Positions 6,750 to 12,705 of a DNA stretch of 12,705 nucleotides are shown here, one piece after another. The translations under genes and the position numbers were made by a program. Under the pieces are notes generated by a model. It was not told the origin of the DNA, ran no database searches, and saw only the letters and a program-made list of their open reading frames with translations. Origin of the DNA: Candidatus Atribacteria bacterium 1244-E10-H5-B2 (GTDB lineage Bacteria > Atribacterota > JS1 > SB-45 > 34-128); contig NMQN01000125.1 of assembly GCA_003575245.1 (NCBI GenBank), positions 1-12,705 of the forward strand, given 5' to 3'. Every line of letters starts with the position of its first letter. The stretch's first letter is position 1.

Positions 6750-7628
6750 ATGAATAAAATTAAGAATAATATTTTTGGATATTTATATCTTTCCCCAGTT
6801 TTGGTTTTAATTATAGTTTTTCTAATATATCCATTTTTAAATGTGATAAAAGTATCATTTTTTTCGGCAAAATTTGGATTCGGTGAAATGAGTTACGCAG
6901 GACTCAAGAATTATATATCATTGTTTCAAGATGAAGTATTCTTAAAAAGTATTTATAATTCAGTGATTTGGACGATTGGAAATGTGTTATTGCAATTATC
7001 CATACCACTCGGAATAGCTCTCCTTTTAAATAGAAAGTTTAAAGGCGCCACCCTCATTAAAACTTTAATAATAATTCCTTGGATAGCTCCGGTTGTGGGA
7101 ATTGCTATGATCACCAAGTGGACGTTAGAACCACAATTGGGCATTGCTAATAGGATTTTACTCAGTCTTGGTTGGATTGATAAACAGATTAATTTCTTAG
7201 GGAGTATGAATAATGCTTTTCCGACTTTATTGTTTATAAACAGCTGGCAATTTATTCCTTTCGGTACCATTTTAATATTGGCAGCCCTGCAAACCATATC
7301 TACCGAATTATACGATGCGGTAAAAATCGATGGAGCCAATTCCTGGCAAACATTTTGCTATTTAATTTTTCCCATTATTGGCTCTATGATTGGTTTTGTA
7401 TTTTTCTTTGGTCTGGTATACAGCCTAAACTCCTTTGCTCTTATTTGGATTACGACAAAGGGAGGGCCAGTTAACGCCACCATGACTCTGCCAGTATTGA
7501 TATACCAAAAAGCCTTTATGAGTTTTAATGCAGGTGAGGCTTCTGCTATCGCAACACTTATGGGTGCTCTACTCATTATTATTGGGTTTTTATTTTTTAA
7601 GTACCTTTGGAAGGGGAAAAATGTCTAA
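6750..7628 (+). CDS. ABC sugar importer permease, MalF-like (first subunit)
   Basis: This 292-residue inner-membrane protein has about six membrane spans, beginning with YLSPVLVLIIVFLIYPFL after a short cytoplasmic N-terminus. LYDAVKIDGANSWQTFCYLI (about residues 187-206) is the EAA loop (EAAxxDGA type) that docks on the ABC ATPase, and the sequence fits the BPD_transp_1 domain of CUT1 importers. It follows the solute-binding protein across an 88-base gap holding the 16-bp hairpin. The ATG at 6750 has no strong Shine-Dalgarno, only weak A/G-rich sequence, unlike all its neighbours, which should lower its translation relative to the receptor. Its end overlaps the next permease start by eight bases. 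It is the partner of that permease and needs an ATPase that is not encoded in this window. Confidence 0.88.
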   Translation: MNKIKNNIFGYLYLSPVLVLIIVFLIYPFLNVIKVSFFSAKFGFGEMSYAGLKNYISLFQDEVFLKSIYNSVIWTIGNVLLQLSIPLGIALLLNRKFKGATLIKTLIIIPWIAPVVGIAMITKWTLEPQLGIANRILLSLGWIDKQINFLGSMNNAFPTLLFINSWQFIPFGTILILAALQTISTELYDAVKIDGANSWQTFCYLIFPIIGSMIGFVFFFGLVYSLNSFALIWITTKGGPVNATMTLPVLIYQKAFMSFNAGEASAIATLMGALLIIIGFLFFKYLWKGKNV

Positions 7629-8481
7629 TATGAACTTTCTTTTGAAAAGGAAATCCATAAACATTCTTTTATTGTGTATTATTTTAATTTTTCTCGTTAT
7701 AGATTTATTTCCTTTTTACTGGGTATTTATTGCTTCGTTACAATCCAATATTGAAATCCTTACCGGCCGAACTAAATTATTTCCAAGTAACATGACAATT
7801 GCGAATTATAGCGAACTTCTTTTTGAAACGACAGGAATAACCGCTTTTCGCCATTATATCCTTAACAGTTTAAAAGTATCACTTTCGGTAGCCTTGCTCA
7901 CTATATTTATATCAGTATTAGGAGCATACAGCCTAACGCATTTTAATTTTTACGGAAAAGACATTATTGGTAAAATGCTGCTATTTGTTTATGTTTTTCC
8001 CACAATTGTTATTATTGTTCCAGCTTATGGTTTAATGGCGAAGTTTCATTTGGTTGATACTCACCTATCATTAATTCTTATGCATACCACTCTCGCCGCT
8101 CCCTTTTGCACATGGTTACTGCGTCCATTTTTTGAATCGGTCCCGAAAGAGCTTGAAGAGGCTGCTGAAATAGATGGTTCTAGTAAGTTTAAGACTTTTT
8201 TGCATATCCTCCTCCCGCTTTCTCTTCCTGGTATATTAACCGTAGGAATTTATGCATTGATAACCTCTTGGGGAGAGTATTTATTTAGCTTAGTACTCAT
8301 TGATAGTGGAACAAAAAAAACGGTTCCCCTGGCACTCTCAGCATATATGTCTCATGTAGATATCCAATGGGGGAGACTTCTAGCTGGATGTATACTTAAC
8401 GTGATTCCGATATTGCTAATCTTTTTGCCATTGGTTAAATACTTTATGAAAGGCTTGATGGAGGGAGCCTTAAAAGAATAA
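7621..8481 (+). CDS. ABC sugar importer permease, MalG-like (second subunit)
   Basis: The 286-residue product is the second membrane subunit of the importer. The first span ILLLCIILIFLVIDLFPFYW is followed by a periplasmic segment typical of MalG-type subunits (IASLQSNIEILTG, LFPSNMTIANYSEL). The EAA loop reads VPKELEEAAEIDGSSKFKTF (about residues 177-196), a textbook match. I place the start at ATG 7621, which overlaps the preceding gene's stop in ATGTCTAA and has GGAAGGGG just upstream, so translation is probably coupled. The frame is open further upstream to an ATG at 7528, but that part lies wholly inside the first permease gene and reads as a shadow. With the first permease it forms the heterodimeric channel. 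Confidence 0.88.
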   Translation: MSNMNFLLKRKSINILLLCIILIFLVIDLFPFYWVFIASLQSNIEILTGRTKLFPSNMTIANYSELLFETTGITAFRHYILNSLKVSLSVALLTIFISVLGAYSLTHFNFYGKDIIGKMLLFVYVFPTIVIIVPAYGLMAKFHLVDTHLSLILMHTTLAAPFCTWLLRPFFESVPKELEEAAEIDGSSKFKTFLHILLPLSLPGILTVGIYALITSWGEYLFSLVLIDSGTKKTVPLALSAYMSHVDIQWGRLLAGCILNVIPILLIFLPLVKYFMKGLMEGALKE

Positions 8482-8515
8482 ACTTATATTTTTTAGTATG
8501 TAAGGAGGACAAGAT

Positions 8516-9313
8516 ATGAAAAACGTTCAATTTGAATTGATGAAACCGGGCGAAATTATTGAAGAGAAAAAACTACTTCCTTTAGTGTTCTTACCGGTTG
8601 GTCCTTTGGAGTGGCATGGCCCACATTTGCCTCTGGGGACTGATCCCCTTATCGCTCATGAAATATCACTTCGTATAGCACGAGATATCGGCGGGGTAGT
8701 ATTGCCGCCATTTTATTGGGGCACAGAAAGAGAGCGAGATGCCAATACACTAAAAAATCTTGGTTTTCAAGGGAGCGAGTGGGTTGTTGGTATGGATTTT
8801 CCCAATAACAGTATGAAAAGCCTCTATGTCCCGGAGGATTTTTTTGCTCTCGGAATTCGAATCATTTTAGAAAAACTGGTGGAGCAAGGATATCGTTTCA
8901 TAGTTATTATAAATGGTCATGGGGCGACAAACCAGATTTTTACTTTGGAAAGGCTGGCTAAAGAATTTCAAAATGAAAGAAATGTTAATGTAATAATTGA
9001 ATTCGTTGCTGTTCCTGATGAGAATGGTGTGATTGACTATGGGCATGCTGTGGCTTCCGAAACTTCTAAATTAATGGCCATACATCCAGACAGTGTTGGT
9101 TTAAGCAAATTACCGAGCAAAGATAAAAAGTATAAATACCGCGACTGGGCAATAGTTGATAGTGAGGCTTTTTTAGGTAAACCTGACCCATATTTTGAAG
9201 TCCAAGAGAAAAACGACCCAAGATTTGCAGCCAACCGTGAAACCGGAGAAATATTGTTACAGAGAGCAGTTAAAAGAATCACTGAAAAAATAAAACAAAG
9301 ATTAGGAAAATGA
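8516..9313 (+). CDS. Creatininase-family metal-dependent hydrolase
   Basis: This 265-residue protein has the family's usual length and motifs: LPVGPLEWHGPHLPLGTD (26-43), which supplies Glu32, His34 and Asp43; INGHGATNQ (132-140), which supplies His135; and GHAVASETS (176-184) with Glu182. These fit the two-metal site of creatininase, MftE and related amidohydrolases. The usual NGHGGN is NGHGATN here, and GHAGE is GHAVAS, so it is a divergent member. Known members hydrolyse ring amides. As I recall, IolN of Thermotoga inositol catabolism, which opens a diketo-cyclitol ring, also belongs to this superfamily. Given the surrounding dehydrogenase, epimerases and uronate-isomerase-like protein, C-C ring opening of an oxidised cyclitol is my preferred idea. 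Amide hydrolysis of an N-substituted sugar is the alternative. AGGAGG (8503-8508) is well placed, and the gene sits 34 bases after the second permease. Confidence 0.85.
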   Translation: MKNVQFELMKPGEIIEEKKLLPLVFLPVGPLEWHGPHLPLGTDPLIAHEISLRIARDIGGVVLPPFYWGTERERDANTLKNLGFQGSEWVVGMDFPNNSMKSLYVPEDFFALGIRIILEKLVEQGYRFIVIINGHGATNQIFTLERLAKEFQNERNVNVIIEFVAVPDENGVIDYGHAVASETSKLMAIHPDSVGLSKLPSKDKKYKYRDWAIVDSEAFLGKPDPYFEVQEKNDPRFAANRETGEILLQRAVKRITEKIKQRLGK

Positions 9314-9343
9314 ATTATTTAAAATATGGAGGAGGATATCCCT

Positions 9344-10621
9344 ATGAATAAATATTATGAAAAAATACTATTTGCATTAAAGGAAATGCCTATTTTAGAT
9401 GTACATTCTCATATTTCAGCAGATCAGCCTCAGGCACGTGATATATCCGATATTTTGTTTTATCATTTCTTGAGAAGAGAATTGTATTCGGCAGGCTTAC
9501 CAGATGATAATTATTTAGTTTCAAATGCTCCTTTAGAAGATCGAATTTCACACTTTTTCCAATATGCTCCCTATATCGAGAATACAGCCGCTTTCTGGTG
9601 TGTAAAAAAAATTCTTGAAGATATTTATGAAGTACCTTCTGGTGAAATATTATTGGATAATTGGAGGAATATTCAATCTTTTATCGAAAGTAAAAAAAAC
9701 GATGATAAATGGCCATTGGAGGTATTAGAAAGGGCTCGAATAGAACGTACCTTGATTTGTGAAAATCATTGGAATAAGGAAAATCTAAACAAATACCAAT
9801 TTCTAACCCCGCTTTACGAAGATTTACAATATTTCAATTTTGATCCTACCCGAAAAACATCGCCTCTTGATCTGGTTAAAAAAGACTTTTCTTGTCTACC
9901 AGAAAGCAGCTCCGAGTTTGCAGAAAAAATAAAAGCGTTTTTCTCAAACATGAAAAAGGATGGTATACCTTATTTTGCTTCTTTTATCAGCCCCTCTTTT
10001 AGAAATAGGAAAGCATCGGATAACGAAATTAACCATGTCTACAGAAAAAAAATATCGGGTGAAGATCTGACCCCAGATGAACAAAACATATTTGTTACCT
10101 GGCTACTATACTGCTACTTAGATTCATTGCGAGAACTGAAGAGCCCCGCACAATTTTATGTTGGTGCTTATTGGGCAAGGCCGGGGATGAGATATGGTGA
10201 ATCTTATGTCTGGACAGATCATCAATACATACTTGATTTGGTGTCTGTTTTTAAAGATTTCCCCGAAATAAAAATTAACCTTATGTACGCATCCCTCTCA
10301 ACTTCTCAAGAATTGATCATCGTTTCTCGTATGATGCCAAATGTAAGCTTGCTTGGGTTTTGGTGGCACACCTTATTTCCTAATACCATAGAAGCAATTA
10401 TTTCACAGCGACTCGAAGCTCTACCGGCCAATAAATGGATTGCAATTGCCACCGATGCTTATTCAGTTGAATGGGCCTACGGAAAAGTAAATTTAGTGCT
10501 TCATAGTTTTGCAAAAGTACTAAGTCAAAAAATTGAAGACGGCTACCTTTCTGAGAAAAAAGCGCTGTGGATAGCGAAACGAGTTCTGTACGATAACCCG
10601 AAAGAATTATATAACCTTTAA
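9344..10621 (+). CDS. UxaC-like (glucuronate isomerase superfamily) protein
   Basis: The 425-residue protein resembles uronate isomerases of the amidohydrolase superfamily, which interconvert hexuronates and ketohexuronates (glucuronate/fructuronate, galacturonate/tagaturonate). PILDVHSHIS (16-25) holds the HxH metal pair His21 and His23. YHFLRRELYSAGL (40-52) matches the N-terminal UxaC pattern. GFWWHTLFPNTIEAI (338-352) and IAIATDAYSVEWAYGK (366-381, Asp371) match the C-terminal WW and TD-x-S blocks, though spacing and residues differ, so this is a distant relative rather than a standard UxaC. I start it at ATG 9344 because GGAGGAGG (9328-9335) lies 8 bases upstream; ATG 9326 overlaps that site. 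It is the last gene of the cluster, with a terminator starting one base after the stop. Either it feeds the pathway's end product into hexuronate metabolism or it acts on a related keto acid. Confidence 0.75.
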   Translation: MNKYYEKILFALKEMPILDVHSHISADQPQARDISDILFYHFLRRELYSAGLPDDNYLVSNAPLEDRISHFFQYAPYIENTAAFWCVKKILEDIYEVPSGEILLDNWRNIQSFIESKKNDDKWPLEVLERARIERTLICENHWNKENLNKYQFLTPLYEDLQYFNFDPTRKTSPLDLVKKDFSCLPESSSEFAEKIKAFFSNMKKDGIPYFASFISPSFRNRKASDNEINHVYRKKISGEDLTPDEQNIFVTWLLYCYLDSLRELKSPAQFYVGAYWARPGMRYGESYVWTDHQYILDLVSVFKDFPEIKINLMYASLSTSQELIIVSRMMPNVSLLGFWWHTLFPNTIEAIISQRLEALPANKWIAIATDAYSVEWAYGKVNLVLHSFAKVLSQKIEDGYLSEKKALWIAKRVLYDNPKELYNL

Positions 10622-10666
10622 AGAAAAAGCCTCCGTAGATTTTTTGGATTTACGGAGGCTTTTTCT
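10622..10666 (+). terminator. Strong intrinsic terminator of the catabolic cluster
   Basis: AGAAAAAGCCTCCGTA (10622-10637) pairs perfectly with 10651-10666 through a 13-base loop. The GC core is GCCTCCG/CGGAGGC and the 3' arm carries a T5 run, with A5 on the 5' side, so it may work in both directions. It begins directly after the TAA of the UxaC-like gene and cleanly closes the operon. Confidence 0.9.
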
Positions 10667-10750
10667 ATGGCTATCGTTTTTGGGATGTAAATTGACTATA
10701 TTATTCTTATAAACTTTTATTAAACCGAAGGGCAGAATACCATAGGCATA

Positions 10751-10797
10751 CCCTGCCTCCCTCTTTTTGATAACCTTTTATCTAGGGGGGGGCAGGG
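10751..10797 (+). repeat. C/G-tract hairpin with a G8 run
   Basis: CCCTGCCTCCCTC (10751-10763) pairs with 10785-10797 over 13 positions, two of them G-U, and the 21-base loop contains a small GATA/TATC stem. The 3' arm holds eight G in a row followed by CAGGGG. No U-tract follows. A rich hairpin like this could be a transcript end, a processing site, or the arm of a lost mobile element. Confidence 0.5.
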
Positions 10798-11089
10798 GAT
10801 ATTTAAAAAGCGTACGCCGTTCACAAAATAGAAGGGTTATAAGGTGGTATATTACCGGAAAGACTAAACTTATGTAAAGAAAAATGGCTAAAAAGTGGCA
10901 AAAAACAGGTTATAAGAACCTCTTAAAAACCGGGGTCAGGGGTTTATTTCTTATTTGATATAAAAGGGATTATGTATAATTACGAAAGTCTTATAGAATA
11001 AAGGTTTTAGGATATATGGAAATAAATAAAAAGGATATTCGCCTTTTTGTATTTTATCTATATCGTAATTCTGTCGGATAGATTAAGCA

Positions 11090-11225
11090 GAGCCACTCCG
11101 ATAGCTAAAACAGGAGGAAAATCGGAAAAATAAGATCGTTAATTTATAAGGGTTACAGAGGGGAGCCACTCCGATAAATGTAAATATCGGAGTGGCTCGG
11201 AAGCAAAAAGTTTATCGGAGTGGCT
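11090..11225. repeat. REP-like cluster: four copies of a 14-base unit in two orientations
   Basis: GAGCCACTCCGATA occurs forward at 11090-11103 and 11163-11176 and inverted at 11185-11198. A fourth inverted copy at 11213-11225 matches 13 of 14 bases. The second and third copies form a perfect 14-bp hairpin with an 8-base AATGTAAA loop, and copies 1 and 4 can pair around it. This geometry resembles REP/BIME elements mobilised by TnpA-REP transposases. No transposase is in the window. Confidence 0.75.
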
Positions 11226-11431
11226 AGTTGGATTATTTTTAATAAAAGGCCAAAAAGTAGGCTATAAAATATTTTTCATTTATCGGAAATGAAGATCCTT
11301 TTCAGTAGTTGCCGTTTAATGGTCTTTTTAATTATTAATATAGCCGAAATAGTATATTTTGTAGGAAGTTTTGGCTTTTGTCTGCTGATACGAAAAACTA
11401 AATTATTAAGTTAAAGAAGGAGGAATTGCTC

Positions 11432-12705
11432 GTGAAAGCACGTCTTGTCCCGCTCTATTTTGAGTCTGCTAGAAATGAAGAATTTGATGATCAGGTTAGA
11501 AGATTAAAGGAGTTACTGATGGAAGAGGTAGAGATTTTAGATCCGGTACCGCTCGGTTCACCCATACCCGAAGCGGATGCAGTTGTCTTTCCGCAGCTGG
11601 TAGGGGAGGCATTTAAACAGATAGAGAAAATAATAAATATTAATATTCCGATTATTGTTATTACCTCTGAGTTTGGAACTGTTAATATGTGGGATTGGGA
11701 GATTGTAACCTTTATGAAAGAAGAAGGATTAAAGCCTTTTGCTCCCTATAATTTAAGGCTGACAAAGACAATCTGCCGTACCCTCGCTCTAAAAAGAGAG
11801 ATGAAGGATGCAAAATTTCTTGTCTTTCAGGATAACCCCGGAGAGGGTATGCAGGCAAGTATTTTTAAACGTTTTTACTGGTGGGAGGATGAATGCACCC
11901 AACTTATAAAAAAAAAGTTTGGCATCAGTATCGTAAAAAAGAGCTTTAAGAAACTTGGAACGGATGCTAAAAAAATTCCCGATAGTGAAGCAGAAAAGGT
12001 CATGAAAAACAAAGATGTTAATGCAGTGGGTGTTTCTGAGAAAGCCATGAAAAGTGCGGTTAAACTCTATATTGTTCTTAAGCTTGAAATAGATAAAGAA
12101 GATAATGTTGTAGGTTGCAGCATGAACTGTTTGAATGAATCTTTTTACTCTGATACTACACCCTGTCTTGCATACAACTGGCTATATGAGGATGAAGGTA
12201 TTTTGTGTGCCTGTGAAGGAGATACAATGTCCCTGTTGACCAAATATATTATCAACAAATCTCTAGGAGCACCGATAATGATGAGTAATGTATATCCCTC
12301 CCTGGTAGGAATGGCAGCTCTGAAGCATGAAAAGATAAACGAATTTCCCGAGGTCGAGGGCCCCGACAACTGTCTTTTAGTTGTTCACTGCGGATACATG
12401 GGATTTATGCCCCAGTCTTGTGCTACAGAATGGACACTGAGACCCAAGGTGCTTGAAATCGTCGATGATAATTCAACTGTGGTTGATGCGCACATGCCAG
12501 AAGGAGATATTACCCTTGCCAAGCTACACCCCAAGCTTAATAAAATTCAGGTAATCGAGGGTGAGCTGAAAGAGTATAAACAGTATCCTTGGTCTGACTG
12601 TAGGAATGGAGCCTTGATCAGGATTAGCGATGGTCATAAATTAATGGATAAACTTTATTCTCATCACAACTGTATAACAGCTGGTCATAAGGGTGTGGAA
12701 CTTAA
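11432..12705 (+). CDS. L-fucose/L-arabinose isomerase-like protein, 3' end cut off
   Basis: A frame of 424 codons plus two bases runs uninterrupted from GTG 11432 to the window edge. AGGAGG (11418-11423) stands 8 bases before the GTG. SEFGTVNMWDWEIVTF (79-94), NYLT-like ACEGDTMSLLTKY (260-272) and the C-terminal blocks MPEGDITLAKLHP (355-367), VIEGELKEY (374-382) and CRNGALI (390-396) are the pattern of the fucose-isomerase-like family (COG2407), which includes aldose-ketose isomerases using Mn2+. The last residues, SHHNCITAGHKGVEL, fit the end of the C-terminal domain, so perhaps only a few dozen residues are missing. The catalytic Glu/Asp/His set of true FucI could not be placed with confidence, so the substrate is open. 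It lies 765 bases behind the operon terminator and belongs to a separate transcription unit that probably continues to the right. Confidence 0.75.
   Translation, partial: MKARLVPLYFESARNEEFDDQVRRLKELLMEEVEILDPVPLGSPIPEADAVVFPQLVGEAFKQIEKIININIPIIVITSEFGTVNMWDWEIVTFMKEEGLKPFAPYNLRLTKTICRTLALKREMKDAKFLVFQDNPGEGMQASIFKRFYWWEDECTQLIKKKFGISIVKKSFKKLGTDAKKIPDSEAEKVMKNKDVNAVGVSEKAMKSAVKLYIVLKLEIDKEDNVVGCSMNCLNESFYSDTTPCLAYNWLYEDEGILCACEGDTMSLLTKYIINKSLGAPIMMSNVYPSLVGMAALKHEKINEFPEVEGPDNCLLVVHCGYMGFMPQSCATEWTLRPKVLEIVDDNSTVVDAHMPEGDITLAKLHPKLNKIQVIEGELKEYKQYPWSDCRNGALIRISDGHKLMDKLYSHHNCITAGHKGVEL

Larger units (their letters stand above)
10667..11431. other. Gene-free intergenic region with hairpins and repeats
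   Basis: No credible gene is present in these 765 bases. A possible promoter (TTGACT 10692-10697, 17 bases, TTTTAT 10715-10720) lies just before a G8-tract hairpin. An exact TATAAT (10975-10980) has TTGATA 14 bases upstream, too close for a good promoter, yet it is the best candidate for the fucose-isomerase-like gene. Short stems occur at AAACC/GGGTTT (10927-10945) and AGCCGAAA/TTTTGGCT (11342-11349 with 11369-11376). REP-like units occupy 11090-11225. Two tiny open frames (10884-10958 and 11016-11081) lack ribosome binding sites. Confidence 0.5.

Noticed and set aside
10884..10958. 24-residue basic open frame starting MAKKWQKTGY
   Set aside because: No Shine-Dalgarno, very short, lies among hairpins and has no recognisable similarity.
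11028..11048. Intrinsic terminator (AAAAAGG, 7-base loop, CCTTTTT)
   Set aside because: Only two G-C pairs and no gene immediately upstream to terminate.
11016..11081. 21-residue open frame starting MEINKKDIRL
   Set aside because: Weak upstream site and very short; overlaps a possible A/T hairpin and the region leading into the REP-like array.
11090..11225. CRISPR array
   Set aside because: Only four units, in both orientations and with unequal spacing; no cas genes. REP-like geometry fits better.

Overview
The window is bacterial DNA of low to moderate GC, with dense genes, strong AGGAGG-type ribosome binding sites and almost everything on the + strand. The carbohydrate gene content (Gfo/Idh/MocA dehydrogenase, xylose-isomerase-like TIM barrels, family 1 solute-binding protein with MalF/MalG-type permeases, creatininase-type hydrolase, UxaC-like isomerase) fits an anaerobic sugar-using lineage such as Atribacterota, Thermotogota or a clostridial relative. 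That is a guess from style and gene content. Nothing here fixes the taxonomy.

Region 1 (1-1005) is a small regulatory island. A near-consensus sigma70 promoter (TTGACA, 17 bases, TATAGT) has a perfect 9-bp dyad over its -35 box. It is followed by a structured leader of about 180 bases that ends in an intrinsic terminator, then by a small intact XRE-type regulator (306-554). Directly behind is a second, frameshifted copy of the same gene (about 556-866).

Region 2 (1006-10621) is a catabolic cluster in one direction. Its order is Gfo/Idh/MocA oxidoreductase, DegT-family PLP aminotransferase, two paralogous TIM-barrel isomerase/epimerases, ABC solute-binding protein, two ABC permeases, creatininase-family metallohydrolase and UxaC-like isomerase. 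It ends in a strong 16-bp intrinsic terminator one base after the last stop codon. No ABC ATPase gene is present, so the importer must borrow one. Dehydrogenase, TIM-barrel epimerase, creatininase-fold hydrolase and uronate isomerase together resemble the inositol route described in Thermotoga maritima (oxidise a cyclitol, hydrolyse the diketone ring, epimerise to a hexuronate). The added DegT aminotransferase suggests a nitrogen-bearing cyclitol or 3-amino sugar. This is an inference about the substrate. The family assignments are firmer. The first two genes are visibly more GC-rich than the rest, so the cluster looks mosaic.

Region 3 (10622-11431) is about 810 bases without a credible gene. 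It holds the operon terminator, a G8-tract hairpin, and four copies of a 13-14 base REP-like unit (GAGCCACTCCGATA), two in each orientation.

Region 4 (11432-12705) is the start of a long gene that runs off the right edge, starting at GTG behind a good ribosome binding site. It looks like a member of the L-fucose/L-arabinose isomerase-like family (COG2407 type).
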